64,000 bases of DNA from positions 1 through 64,000 of the forward strand of contig CAZXYZ010000026.1 of NCBI GenBank assembly GCA_964645045.1. Direction: 5' to 3'. Source of the DNA: Anammoximicrobium sp964645045 (GTDB lineage: Bacteria; Planctomycetota; Planctomycetia; Pirellulales; Pirellulaceae). The notes under the pieces are model-generated. The model ran no database searches, was not told the DNA's origin, and saw only the letters and a program-made list of their open reading frames with translations. This document shows, piece by piece, positions 17,648-26,540 of this stretch. The position numbers and the translations under genes were made by a program. How positions within the stretch are numbered: position 1 is the stretch's first letter; each line of letters opens with the position of its first letter.

Positions 17648-18217
17648 CTATGACTTCAAGACCCGCGTGATCGCCCGCTCGCGTTCAACGATTTGTTCTG
17701 TTTCGCTTTCGATTGCGGGTCGGCGTCGCGAACGCCAAACCCACACCATGAGTATGATACCGCCGACGAAGCCGCCAAAGTAGCTGGCGCTGTGCGCCCA
17801 GAGATCAACAAGAAACGAAATGTGCTTTTCCTGTGGAACGTCCTCGGCAATTGGGCCGACGAGCCAAACCCATCCCATCGATGCGGCGGCGTAGCCGACA
17901 AGTCCGGCAAGCAGGGCAAGTGTGGCGCTACAACCAAACAGGATCGTCATCGGTCGGAGCAACGAACCGGCGGTCTTCTTTGGACATGATCCGATTCGTG
18001 CAAGCGTTGCAAGTGGGACGCCAAGTATTGCGCCAACCCACCACGTCGCGACGATGCCCCATACAATGCCAAGGATTGTTGGGTCTTCTGTGGGAATAAT
18101 CCGTGGATGCCCAATCGTGAAGTACTCGACGCAGATTCGGGCCGTGATCTGGTCGTAGATGATTCCATAAGTGCTGCACGCAAGGATCGAAAGAACGACG
18201 ATTGCGATCCATTGCAT
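17648..18217 (-). CDS. Integral membrane protein, unknown
   Basis: 189 residues with about four hydrophobic segments (near 3-20, 47-70, 88-113, 143-162) and a short, very basic then acidic C-terminal tail (RSRRRPAIESETEQIVERE). No family recognised. It is 34 bp upstream of the restriction nuclease on the same strand, so it could be transcribed with it, but a role in restriction is not suggested by its sequence. No clear ribosome binding site precedes the ATG. Confidence 0.65.
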   Translation of the reverse strand: MQWIAIVVLSILACSTYGIIYDQITARICVEYFTIGHPRIIPTEDPTILGIVWGIVATWWVGAILGVPLATLARIGSCPKKTAGSLLRPMTILFGCSATLALLAGLVGYAAASMGWVWLVGPIAEDVPQEKHISFLVDLWAHSASYFGGFVGGIILMVWVWRSRRRPAIESETEQIVERERAITRVLKS

Positions 18218-18389
18218 TTGAGGAAGCCTGCGAAACAGAACTTGTAATTCTCCCGGTATTATCCCGCACCCGAATCCGTGTTCTCTGGCCGGGTGGCTTG
18301 GATATTGCCGGGCTGTTCGAGCGATAGTTTACGTGCGTAAGGGGTGGCATGGCAAGGACTTTTGGAGATTTCTTGGGGGGTGGGGAGCG

Positions 18390-18610
18390 TTATATCTCGG
18401 CCAGATAACGCGGATCGGCTGCCATGACCGGGGTTGGTTCGTCTGGGGGAGAACGGATCGATGGGTATGGTATCTGGCCAATTACGGCCAGATAAAACGC
18501 GGACAGCTCACGCGAAGGCGTTGTCGGAAGTTGTTGGGGCCAAAGTTGTTGCGTCTGCGTGGGTGATGGGACTGCGGGGCTGTTCTCTGGCCAATTTTTG
18601 GCCAGATAAC
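18390..18610. repeat. Short GGCCAGATAA palindromes, three occurrences
   Basis: TCTGGCCAATTACGGCCAGATAA at about 18473-18495 and a near copy with ATTTTT in the loop at about 18586-18609 are perfect small inverted repeats; a half copy, CTCGGCCAGATAACG, lies at 18394-18410. They lie in the 595-bp gap between the membrane protein and the kinase, just before an integrase remnant. They could be operator or recombination sites, or relics of an integrated element. Nothing else in 18218-18610 supports a gene. Confidence 0.6.
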
Positions 18611-18748
18611 ATGGTCCGCACGAAGAAGCCGACGTATCTGCCGGTGGTGTTCACGCCGGAGGAGGCGATGGGGGTGATCGGGGAATTGAAAGGCCGACGT
18701 TGGTTTGAAACGTCACTCACGCAACTTTGCTTCCGTGCCGCTCCTTGA
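18611..18748 (+). pseudogene. Tyrosine recombinase (integron-type integrase) fragment
   Basis: Thirty-odd codons reading KPTYLPVVFTPEEAMGVIGE and LKG match the start of the catalytic domain of integron/XerC-like integrases, where a [RK]-P-x-x-LPVV-[FL]-T-x-E-E-[VA] segment precedes the first catalytic Arg region. After RRWFETSLTQL the match is lost and the Arg-His-x-x-Arg-Tyr residues are absent. It is a dead fragment, and a sign that this gap once held a mobile element. Confidence 0.6.
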
Positions 18749-18812
18749 GTTCGGATCCCGGGCTTCCGCCGAAAGACGCCATTCTCCGTCCTTTTGCACA
18801 AATTCGTACGAC

Positions 18813-20198
18813 TTAGCCCAGCGTGGCCAGCAGCAGGAACGTCAGTAGCGAGCCGACGAGCATCGAGATCGGGATGGCGATGGCCAACGCGATTAGTACG
18901 CCGGCGGTGGGCGACGGCGCGGGGTAACGTTGCGTCGGCAAGGGCGGCGGGGCGACGCGGCGGATGCGGCGGGTCTCTTGACCGAGGGCGGCTCCGGGGG
19001 ACGTGGATTGGGAGATCTGGCTGCCGCTGCCCTGGCGGCTGTCGCCGTTGTCAAATACGTCGCTGCCGGCGTCGGTGTCCTGCAACTGGTCGTCGTCGGC
19101 GTCGGTGGGCAGCGGAGGCGGCATCCAGGGGGACTTGGTCAGCTGTTGAGAAGGCAGCGGCGCCGCTTCGCGGGCCCACGGTTCGAGCCGCGCGGCGACT
19201 TCGGCGGCCGTCGGGATGCGGTTCTGCGGATCCTTCTCCATCATGTCCGCCATGATCTCGACGAACTCTTCGCTGACTTCGACATTGAAACGCCGCGGAT
19301 GCCAGGGCGTTTCTTCGCAATGCCGGCGAGCCTTGTCGCGGGTCGTGCCGCCCGGAAAGGGCACTTTGCCGCTGATGGCATAGTACATGGTGCAGCCCAA
19401 CGAATAGACGTCGCTGACCGAGGTGACCGCCGCCGGGTTCTTGATCTGTTCGGGCGAAAGATAATCGGCGGTGCCGACGATCTTGCCCGCGCGCGGGTCG
19501 TTCTCGGCGTCGTGGATGAAGCCGGACAATCCCAGATCGGACACCTTGGCGATTCCGTCGGGCGTGACCAGGATATTGCCCGGCTTGACGTCCCGGTGGA
19601 TCAATCCGCGCTGGTGGGCATATTCCAGCCCCAAGGCCGCTTGGACGATCACCTTGGCCGCCTGCTGCATGGTCAACGGGCCTTGCCGCCGCACCAGTTG
19701 CCGCAAGTCGGTGCCGGGCACGTACTCGGTGACCAGGTAATGGACGTTGCCGTCGTGGCCCGCATCGTAGGCGCGGACCAGGTTGGGATGGTCCAACAGA
19801 GCCTGGGTGCGGATCTCGCGGGTAAAGCTCTCGATCGCCTCCGGCGTCGATTTCTCGCGCGGCAGGACTTTGACCGCGCACTCGCGGCCCATCATCTTGT
19901 GGACGCATTTGAAGACCTGGCCCATGCCGCCTTGGCCGATCCAGTCGGTGATCGTGTACGGGCCCAGGTTCAGTTTCGTCCGGCCGGCTATCAACTGGTC
20001 GGCCTGATAGCGGGTCAACAGGCCCAGGCCGATCAGCTTGATTGCCAGTTCCTCGTCGCCGACCTCTTCCACCGGCGTGGGCAGACGCTCCGGTTCACCG
20101 TGGATGGCGGCCAGCGCCTGGTCGAATTGCTCGGCCGTGATCAGACCGCTACGAATCGCGGATTCGCGAAAGATCGACTTGGCAGACGCCTTGTTCAC
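18813..20198 (-). CDS. Hanks-type Ser/Thr protein kinase with C-terminal TM helix
   Basis: 461 residues. The N-terminal 75 residues form the helical extension common in planctomycete kinases (GLLTRYQADQLIAGR). Kinase domain about 80-345: Gly loop GQGGMGQV, ATP Lys110 in CAVKVL, catalytic HRDVKPGN (Asp203), SDLGLSG in place of DFG, and APE-like LSPEQ. A Pro/Asp/Ser-rich linker follows, then one TM helix at the very C-terminus (LIALAIAIPISMLVGSLLTF), so the kinase faces the cytoplasm with almost nothing outside. It lies 26 bp after sdhB on the same strand and is probably transcribed with the succinate dehydrogenase genes, which is unusual and may hint at a respiratory signal. Confidence 0.93.
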   Translation of the reverse strand: MNKASAKSIFRESAIRSGLITAEQFDQALAAIHGEPERLPTPVEEVGDEELAIKLIGLGLLTRYQADQLIAGRTKLNLGPYTITDWIGQGGMGQVFKCVHKMMGRECAVKVLPREKSTPEAIESFTREIRTQALLDHPNLVRAYDAGHDGNVHYLVTEYVPGTDLRQLVRRQGPLTMQQAAKVIVQAALGLEYAHQRGLIHRDVKPGNILVTPDGIAKVSDLGLSGFIHDAENDPRAGKIVGTADYLSPEQIKNPAAVTSVSDVYSLGCTMYYAISGKVPFPGGTTRDKARRHCEETPWHPRRFNVEVSEEFVEIMADMMEKDPQNRIPTAAEVAARLEPWAREAAPLPSQQLTKSPWMPPPLPTDADDDQLQDTDAGSDVFDNGDSRQGSGSQISQSTSPGAALGQETRRIRRVAPPPLPTQRYPAPSPTAGVLIALAIAIPISMLVGSLLTFLLLATLG

Positions 20199-20224
20199 CG
20201 CAGCTTCATCCTTGCAACAAAAAA

Positions 20225-21079
20225 CTACCGGTCAAACCAGCGTTTGAGTGAGTGGATCGTGGCGGCCCGGCCGGCCTGGCCGATCGACGTCGTCAACGGG
20301 ATCTCTTTGGGACAGACTGCCACACAGTTCTGGGCGTTGCCGCAGTTCTGAATGCCGCCCTCGGCAATCAGTGCCTCCAGACGTTCCAGGCCGGTGTGCC
20401 GGCCGGTCGGATGCGTGTTGAACAGCACGACCTGGCTGATCGCGAACGCTCCGATGAAGTTCCGGTCGAACTCGGCGTCCCGCCGCGCCAGGTACTCTTG
20501 TTCCGACTCTCCCTCGCGCCGGGCGACGTCGATCTTTTGGTATTGCGGACAGGCATCGACGCAACAGCCGCAGGTCATGCACTGCGACAGCGGATAGCCG
20601 GTTTCCTGCTCTTCGCGGGACAACAGCGGTCCGCGTCCCATGTCGTAATAGCCGTCGACGGGCAGCCAAGCGTGAAGCTTCTGCAGGGTGCGGAACATCC
20701 GCGAGCGGTCGACGACCAGGTCGCGGACCACGGGAAACTTAGTCATCGGCGCCAAGTCGATGCTCTCGGGTTTGTCCTCCAGCAAGCGATCGACCAGCGC
20801 CGTGCAAGCCTGCCGGACGCGGCCGTTGACCAACATCGTGCAAGACCCGCAAACCTCCTCCAGGCAGTTGCATTCCCACGCCACGGGGGCGACCGGCTGG
20901 CCTTCGACGGTTTGAGCTTGGGCCGCGATCTTTTGCAGCACGCTTACCACGTTCATCTCGCGCTCGTACGGCACGCGGTGGGTTTCCCAGTAGCTGCGCT
21001 GGCTGGGACCGTCCTGCCGCAGGATGCGCACGGTGATGGCGGCGGGTTGATTGCTGGCTGGCTTCGAAGTGGCGTCCAT
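20225..21079 (-). CDS. sdhB: Succinate dehydrogenase / fumarate reductase iron-sulfur subunit
   Basis: 284 residues. An N-terminal ferredoxin-like domain binds the [2Fe-2S] cluster (CNCLEEVCGSCTMLVNG and the later Cys in RQAC). A C-terminal domain holds CMTCGCCVDACPQ for [4Fe-4S] and CGNAQNCVAVCPKEIPL for the third cluster. It passes electrons from SdhA to the quinone site in SdhC at the inner face of the membrane. The length is somewhat above the usual 230-260, through a longer linker. Third gene of the sdhC-sdhA-sdhB run, separated from sdhA by a 154-bp gap with a long hairpin. Confidence 0.96.
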   Translation of the reverse strand: MDATSKPASNQPAAITVRILRQDGPSQRSYWETHRVPYEREMNVVSVLQKIAAQAQTVEGQPVAPVAWECNCLEEVCGSCTMLVNGRVRQACTALVDRLLEDKPESIDLAPMTKFPVVRDLVVDRSRMFRTLQKLHAWLPVDGYYDMGRGPLLSREEQETGYPLSQCMTCGCCVDACPQYQKIDVARREGESEQEYLARRDAEFDRNFIGAFAISQVVLFNTHPTGRHTGLERLEALIAEGGIQNCGNAQNCVAVCPKEIPLTTSIGQAGRAATIHSLKRWFDR

Positions 21080-21114
21080 AGGATTCGCTTCGTCAAAGTC
21101 GAGTTGAGGTCTCC

Positions 21115-21210
21115 GGGCTCAGACGTACAGAATTCAATTTTGCCGGAAATGGCCGCCACCAGATGGTTGACGCTTGGACCGGCCAAATTGAATTCTGTAC
21201 GTCTGAGCCC
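21115..21210. repeat. 26-bp perfect inverted repeat between sdhA and sdhB
   Basis: The arms 21115-21140 and 21185-21210 are exact reverse complements (GGGCTCAGACGTACAGAATT ... to AATTTGG side), with a 44-base loop that itself has a GCCGG/CCGGC pair. It lies inside the sdhA-sdhB gap, so in the transcript it would fold into a strong stem. It could be a tiny inserted element, an attenuator, or an mRNA-stability stem that sets the ratio of the two subunits. Confidence 0.85.
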
Positions 21211-21233
21211 TTTGGCTAAATTCCGTGACGGCG

Positions 21234-23204
21234 TCAGGCTTTGGCCGCTGTCTTGGCGGCCGCCCGTTCATTCCAAACCTGTTCAATTTCCTCCGCGCCG
21301 GCCAGACCGTACAAGCGCGGCCGAGGCGGAATCAGCGACGTGTCCACGTCTTCGTAGGTCAAATCCGGCTGCTGGCGGCCGGGGTTCCAGGTGGCGATCG
21401 TCGACTTGAGCCATTTTCGGTTATGCGCCTCGAAGTCGTCGCACCATTGTTCCGCCTGCCGGCGCCGTTCGGCGGGTTCTTCGGCGGTCAAGTGCCCCGC
21501 CTCGAATTCCGGCTTGTAGTGAGCCCCCCGGCACTCGTCCCGCTGCAGGGCTCCCTGCAAAATCGATTTGGCCACGGGGAACATGTCCAGCATGGCGCGG
21601 GTAAAGACCACGTTCTGGTTGGTCCAATTCCCCGTGTCCGACAGCGAACAGCGTTGAGCCCGTTCGTGCAACTCGTTGACGATCGCCAGCGATTCTCGCA
21701 GCTGGTCGTTGCGGCGGACCACGGTCGCCGCCTTGGTCAACACGTCGCCCAGCTGTTGGTGCAGCAGGTAGGGATTCTCACCTCCGCCGCTGCGGCGGAG
21801 CAACGTTTCGAAAGCTTGCTGGTGCTTCCGCTGGGCGCCCTCGAACAACGCTACCGGCAACTCGCTCGCCGCCTTTCCCTTTTCGGACTCGAACAAGGTC
21901 GGGATGCCGGGCGCGGCGAACAGCCCGGAGAAAATGCAGCTGAGCAGCGAATTGGCGCCCAAGCGGTTCGCGCCATGGTACTGGTAATCGCATTCGCCAA
22001 CCGCGTAGAGGTGCGGGATATTGGTGACTTGGTTCTTGGGCGAAGCGGGCCGCAAGCCCCCCTCGGCCGTGCGTTCGTAGTCGACCCACAGGCCGCCCAT
22101 CGAGTAGTGGACGGCGGGGAAGATCTTCATCGGCGTAAACCGCGGATCGACGCCTTGGAATTTTTCGTAGATTTCCAGAATGCCGCCCAGTTTGCGTGTC
22201 AGTTCCTCCGCGTTGATATGCGTCAGATCCAGATACACGCACTGCCGGTCCTTTTCGACGCTTAAGTCCTCGTTGACGCAGATGTCGAAAATCTCGCGGG
22301 TGGCGATGTCGCGGGGCACCAGATTGCCGTACTTCGGGTATCGCTCTTCCAGGAAGTAGTACCGCTCCGCCTCCGGAATGGTCCGGGGATCCCGATGGTC
22401 CTGAGGCTGGCGGGGCACCCAGATGCGGCCGCCTTCGCCGCGGGCCGACTCGCTCATCAGCCGCAACTTGTCCGCGCCGGGGATCGCCGTCGGATGGACT
22501 TGAATGAATTCCGGATTGCCGTACTTGGCACCCGCCTGGAACGCGCGGCTGACCGCGCTGCCGGTGCAGGCCATGGACATGGTCGACTTGCCGAAGACCA
22601 GCCCGCAGCCGCCGCTGGCGATCACCACCGCGTCGGCTGGGAAGGCACGGATCTCCATGCTGACTAGGTCCTGACCGACGCAACCGCGGCAGACGCCCTG
22701 GTCGTCCAGGATCGGACCCAGGAAGTCCCAGAACTCGTACTTCTTGACGTGGCCCTCCGACTCCCAGCGGCGAACCTGTTCGTCCAAGGCGTACAGCAAT
22801 TGCTGGCCGGTCGTCGCGCCGGAGAAGGCGGTCCGCTTGTACATCGTGCCGCCGAATCGCCGCCGATCCAGATAACCTTCCTGCGTGCGGTTGAACGGCA
22901 CGCCCAGGCGGTCCATCAGATTGATGATCTTCGGCCCCCAGTACGCCATCTCTTTGACCGGCGGCTGGTGTTGCAGAAAATCGCCGCCGTAGACGGTGTC
23001 GTCCAAGTGTTTCCACTCGCTGTCACCGGCTTGGCGCGTCAAGTCGTTGCACGAGTTGATGCCGCCTTGGGCACAGACGCTGTGCGACCGCTTGACGGGC
23101 GTCAGGCTCATCAAGTCCACATCGACGCCCATTTCGGCCAGTCTCATGGCGGCGGCCAATCCGGCCAAACCGCCGCCCACGATCATGACGCGTTTCTTTG
23201 CCAT
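21234..23204 (-). CDS. sdhA: Succinate dehydrogenase / fumarate reductase flavoprotein subunit
   Basis: 656 residues. FAD-binding start VMIVGGGLAGLAAAMRLAE; the FAD-linking His is in SHSVCAQGGIN; active-site and substrate segments include HPTAIPG, SESARGEGG and HYSMGGLWVD; and the second FAD contact is in HGANRLGANSLLSC. Oxidises succinate to fumarate in the citric acid cycle or reverses this. Together with a single membrane subunit this is the type found in Bacillus and epsilonproteobacteria (type B), not the four-subunit enterobacterial type. Lies between sdhC and sdhB on the same strand. Confidence 0.97.
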   Translation of the reverse strand: MAKKRVMIVGGGLAGLAAAMRLAEMGVDVDLMSLTPVKRSHSVCAQGGINSCNDLTRQAGDSEWKHLDDTVYGGDFLQHQPPVKEMAYWGPKIINLMDRLGVPFNRTQEGYLDRRRFGGTMYKRTAFSGATTGQQLLYALDEQVRRWESEGHVKKYEFWDFLGPILDDQGVCRGCVGQDLVSMEIRAFPADAVVIASGGCGLVFGKSTMSMACTGSAVSRAFQAGAKYGNPEFIQVHPTAIPGADKLRLMSESARGEGGRIWVPRQPQDHRDPRTIPEAERYYFLEERYPKYGNLVPRDIATREIFDICVNEDLSVEKDRQCVYLDLTHINAEELTRKLGGILEIYEKFQGVDPRFTPMKIFPAVHYSMGGLWVDYERTAEGGLRPASPKNQVTNIPHLYAVGECDYQYHGANRLGANSLLSCIFSGLFAAPGIPTLFESEKGKAASELPVALFEGAQRKHQQAFETLLRRSGGGENPYLLHQQLGDVLTKAATVVRRNDQLRESLAIVNELHERAQRCSLSDTGNWTNQNVVFTRAMLDMFPVAKSILQGALQRDECRGAHYKPEFEAGHLTAEEPAERRRQAEQWCDDFEAHNRKWLKSTIATWNPGRQQPDLTYEDVDTSLIPPRPRLYGLAGAEEIEQVWNERAAAKTAAKA

Positions 23205-23339
23205 GCTGCTTGATCCTGCTCGACGATGTTTCCAGAGTTCTAATTCCCAGCGTCTTGCCTCGGCGGAAAGACGACCGCTCCCGGCCGCTCGCCTCGTTAT
23301 CGCGTCCCCGCTCCCAATGCCACTTACTTTGGGGGCGTT

Positions 23340-23412
23340 TTGTTAGCGGAGCGGCGCAAGCCGCCCGGTTTTCCGACTGTAATACCGGACGGCTCGCGCC
23401 GTGCCGCTACAA
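23340..23412. repeat. Repeat family D, copy 1
   Basis: TTAGCGGAGCGGCGCAAGCC, then CCGGTTTTCC, and TAATACCGGACGGCTCGCGC running to GTGCCGCTAC form a long imperfect palindrome. A shorter relative lies at 61612-61665. It stands between sdhC and sdhA, touching the last codons of sdhC, so the transcript again carries a stem between subunits. Confidence 0.7.
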
Positions 23413-24255
23413 AGCAAGTAACATTGTCCCCGCGGCCAACTCGGCCGTTCCCGTGTCGCTCCCCTGTGCGCTACGTTCCGCCGCCTCCGACCGTTTTTCC
23501 GGGTTCGGCTGGATTTCCTTCGATTCGATCATCGACTCGTACATCCGATCTTCGGTGTCCTTGGCCGCGGGGATGTCCACCGTGGCCGCGCCATACAGCA
23601 CACCGATGGCCAGCAGGGCCAACGCGACGCCGAATCCCGCACACAACTGGCTGGCCCGCCGCTGGGCGCCGACCGAGGTCCACAGGCCCCAGGTGATGCC
23701 CATCGTCCACAGGCCGTTGGCCAAGTGGTAGACGCAGGACAAAACCCCAACCGCATACAGCACCAGCACCACCACGCTGCCCATGGCCAGGCCGAGTGTC
23801 GAGGCGGCGTTGAAAGGTTTGAACTGGGACCCGTTCAGCGGCTGAACGACGTGTTGGTTCCAAGCCTCGAAGTGAAACCAGCCGTGCATGTGGAACACGT
23901 GCCACAGGATAAACGCAAAGGCGATGATACCGGTGGCCCGCTGCAGCGTGTAGCGGACATTGGCCGCATACGGATACATGCTCGTATTCGCTTGGCCGCT
24001 GCGGATAATCACCACGCCGAGGATCGCGTGAAACAGAATGGGCAACAGCACGAACAGCCACTCGACAATCGGCAGCAGGCTTTCCAGGCTGTGAATCTGG
24101 TACACGTTCTTCTGGAAGGTCGAGGGGGCGCTGAGCATGCTGGCGTTGACCGTCAGATGCACCAGCATATAGGCGCCGACGGGAAAAACGCCGGTGATCG
24201 AATGCAGACGCCGAATGAAGAACTCGTGGCGAGCGTAGAAGGATTGGGCGGCCAT
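23407..24255 (-). CDS. sdhC: Succinate dehydrogenase cytochrome b558 subunit
   Basis: 282 residues from ATG 24255 with GGAG at good distance; the frame is open to 24378 but the upstream part lacks support. Five hydrophobic segments (about 30-52, 75-98, 115-140, 165-188, 205-232) carry haem-ligand His candidates in RRLHSITG, YMLVHL, FHAILG and LWHVFHMHGW. This is the di-haem single-subunit anchor of type B enzymes, which binds menaquinone or ubiquinone. First gene of the sdh run; the divergent receiver gene starts 92 bp away, so both promoters lie in that gap. The tail ends in a charged region and AAGTMLLAL. Confidence 0.92.
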   Translation of the reverse strand: MAAQSFYARHEFFIRRLHSITGVFPVGAYMLVHLTVNASMLSAPSTFQKNVYQIHSLESLLPIVEWLFVLLPILFHAILGVVIIRSGQANTSMYPYAANVRYTLQRATGIIAFAFILWHVFHMHGWFHFEAWNQHVVQPLNGSQFKPFNAASTLGLAMGSVVVLVLYAVGVLSCVYHLANGLWTMGITWGLWTSVGAQRRASQLCAGFGVALALLAIGVLYGAATVDIPAAKDTEDRMYESMIESKEIQPNPEKRSEAAERSAQGSDTGTAELAAGTMLLAL

Positions 24256-24346
24256 CTTGTTCTCCGCAGAAACTCGTGTTGACCAAACGACGTTCCTGAG
24301 TAGTATAAAGCGGCGGACATAAGAAACAATCGGGCTAAGGTGTACG

Positions 24347-24751
24347 ATGCAGCTGGAAATTCCTTCCCTGCTGGTCACCGACGACGACGGGGACCTGCGT
24401 GAAACCCTCCGCGCGGCGCTGGAGCAGCGAGGTTTCCACGCCTTGGCGGCCTGCGACGGTGAGGAAGCCCTGGAAATCGTCCAAAGGACCCAGGTTCACC
24501 TGCTGCTGCTCGATATGTACATGCCTCGGTTATCCGGCCTGGAAACCATCCGCCGCGTCAAGCAAATCGCGGAAAAACTGCCCTGCATCCTGATGACGGC
24601 CAATCTGGACGAACATTTGGAGGAAGAAGCGTTGCGGGCCAGGGCTTTCCGCGTCTTTTCAAAGCCGGTACGATTCTCAGACCTCACCGGCTCGGTTCGT
24701 CTCGCACTGCAACAAGCCTACGGTTGGCCAGGATCCCGCCTGAGCACGTAG
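24347..24751 (+). CDS. Stand-alone response regulator receiver protein
   Basis: 134 residues, receiver domain only. Acidic pocket Asp12-Asp13-Asp14, phospho-acceptor Asp56 in LLLLDMYMPR, Thr in ILMTAN, Lys in VFSKPV; all key residues are present. No output domain, so it works by contact with a partner or as a phosphate relay. No histidine kinase lies nearby. AAGG stands seven bases before the ATG. It starts the plus-strand run that includes the deacetylase and oxidoreductases, with 61 bp to the next gene. Confidence 0.93.
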   Translation: MQLEIPSLLVTDDDGDLRETLRAALEQRGFHALAACDGEEALEIVQRTQVHLLLLDMYMPRLSGLETIRRVKQIAEKLPCILMTANLDEHLEEEALRARAFRVFSKPVRFSDLTGSVRLALQQAYGWPGSRLST

Positions 24752-24812
24752 TCCCGCAGCCAGCTTGGTCCCACCGGCCACCCTAGTAAGTCCCGCAGAA
24801 TTAGGAGGCGTT

Positions 24813-25661
24813 ATGGCCCAGTTCCAGTTCACGCGGTTAACCGACCGCGGCGCTCAGCGTACGTCGTGCTTGGCCGAAGCGATGGGCACCGAAGACTTGT
24901 CGCAGCAGACCTGGCTGTTCGTCAGCCCGCACGACGACGATCTGTGCATCGGCGCAGGCCTGTTCATGCAGGCGGCGATCCGTGCAGGCGTCACCGTCCA
25001 CGTGCTGATTGTCACCGATGGCTGTATGGGATACTGCCTCCTGGACGACCGCGATCAAATTGTCGACATCCGCCGCCGGGAAACCTATGATTCCTTCGCC
25101 GCCCTGGGAGTTCCGCAGGACCATATCCACTACGTGAACTATCCGGATGGCGGTCTCGTTCCTTTCATCGGCCGCCGCAAGGCTCAAGCCGGCGAGGCCG
25201 CCATCGCCGGCTACGTCGGCCTCCAGAATGCCTTTACGTACCATTTGCGGAAAATCCGTCCGGCACGAGTCTACGTTCCCACGCACACCGACCTGCATCC
25301 GGACCATCGGATTACGCACAGCGAACTGATGATCAGCGTGTTTCACGCCGCGGGGGCGATCTGGCCCGAGTTGGGCAAGCCGCTCGACCAGCCGCCCAAC
25401 GTCGGCGAACTGGCCGTGTACTGCGATTTCGTGGATTTGCCGAACCTGGAGATCTTCAGCGACGACGAAACGTTCCAGACCAAGCTGCAGAGCATCGCCG
25501 TGTATAAGTCGCAGATACAGATCGAGCGTCTGGTGGAAAGCCTGCGCCGCGCTGGACCGTACGAGTACGTGCGAGAAAGCGAGTTCCGCTTGTTCACGCC
25601 GGACACGTACAAGCCGTTGTTTGCGTCGCATGCGGCGGTCAATGGCGGCAAGCCGGAATAG
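24813..25661 (+). CDS. PIG-L family N-deacetylase
   Basis: 282 residues. ATG 24813 has a textbook AGGAGG upstream; the open frame begins 16 codons earlier. Zinc and catalytic residues: SPHDDDLCIGAG (His40, Asp42, Asp43) and HTDLHPDHR. LmbE/PIG-L enzymes remove acetyl groups from N-acetylglucosaminyl conjugates, mycothiol or bacillithiol precursors, or similar glycans. The following genes (esterase, two sugar-type oxidoreductases) are on the same strand with gaps of 17 and 22 bp, so an operon acting on an amino sugar or glycoconjugate is inferred. Confidence 0.9.
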   Translation: MAQFQFTRLTDRGAQRTSCLAEAMGTEDLSQQTWLFVSPHDDDLCIGAGLFMQAAIRAGVTVHVLIVTDGCMGYCLLDDRDQIVDIRRRETYDSFAALGVPQDHIHYVNYPDGGLVPFIGRRKAQAGEAAIAGYVGLQNAFTYHLRKIRPARVYVPTHTDLHPDHRITHSELMISVFHAAGAIWPELGKPLDQPPNVGELAVYCDFVDLPNLEIFSDDETFQTKLQSIAVYKSQIQIERLVESLRRAGPYEYVRESEFRLFTPDTYKPLFASHAAVNGGKPE

Positions 25662-25678
25662 CGGTTGGGAGGCCACGC

Positions 25679-26518
25679 ATGACGCCGATCAAAAGGACCC
25701 TCAGAACGTGTCGCCGCATTGCCGCGATGGGACTCGTTGGCTTGTTGGTCGGTGCGTCGGGGACGGCAGCCGAGCGTTGGGGCGCGCCCCGGGACCTCGA
25801 ATTCCGCTCCGCCGCGGACGATTCCGCGCAGCGTTACGTCGAGTTGCTGCCGGAGCCATTCGATCCAACGAGAGAATCCCACCTGTTGGTCGTCCTGCAC
25901 GGGCACGGGTCGGATCGCTGGCAGTACGTGCGGCAGGACCGCGGCGAGTGTCGGGGGGCGCGCGACGTGGCGTTGAAACACGGGATGATCTTCCTGTCGC
26001 CGGATTACCGGGCGCCGGACTCATGGATGGGGCCGGCCGCCGAGGCGGACTTGGTCCAAATCCTTCGCGAGGTGCGCGCGCGGCGCCGGATCGGCAAAGT
26101 CGTGCTCGGAGGCGGCTCGATGGGCGGCACCAGCGCGTTGATCTTTGCCGCCCTGCACCCCGAACTGATCGACGGCGTGGTCAGCCAGAATGGCACGGCG
26201 AACATGGTCGAGTACGATCGCTTCCAGGATTCGATTCAACGCTGGTACGGCGGAACGAAACAGGAACGGCCCGACGAATACCGCAAACGCAGCCCGGAAC
26301 TTGCGGCCGCTCGGCTGACCATGCCGATCGCGCTGACCACAGGAGGCCAAGACACGCTGGTTCCGCCCGCCAGCGTGCTGCGACTGGCCAAGCAGTTGGA
26401 ATCGTCGCAGGCGGCGGTGCTCCTGCTGCACCGCGAAACCGGCGGGCACGCCACGGATTACGACGACACCGTCCGCGCCTACGAATTCGTCGTGCAACGC
26501 GTCCTGACACGGAAATAA
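25679..26518 (+). CDS. Exported alpha/beta-hydrolase (esterase-like)
   Basis: 279 residues. N-terminal signal with basic start (MTPIKRTLRTCRRIAAMGLV...ASGTAAERW). Core: LLVVLHGHGSD before the oxyanion hole, nucleophile Ser in GGGSMGGTSA, an Asp in TTGGQDTLVP and His in GGHATDY. These fit the phospholipase/carboxylesterase type. It should cleave esters or acyl groups outside the cytoplasm. It lies 17 bp after the deacetylase and 22 bp before the first oxidoreductase. Confidence 0.85.
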   Translation: MTPIKRTLRTCRRIAAMGLVGLLVGASGTAAERWGAPRDLEFRSAADDSAQRYVELLPEPFDPTRESHLLVVLHGHGSDRWQYVRQDRGECRGARDVALKHGMIFLSPDYRAPDSWMGPAAEADLVQILREVRARRRIGKVVLGGGSMGGTSALIFAALHPELIDGVVSQNGTANMVEYDRFQDSIQRWYGGTKQERPDEYRKRSPELAAARLTMPIALTTGGQDTLVPPASVLRLAKQLESSQAAVLLLHRETGGHATDYDDTVRAYEFVVQRVLTRK

Positions 26519-26540
26519 TGACAACGGACAACGGACAAAT

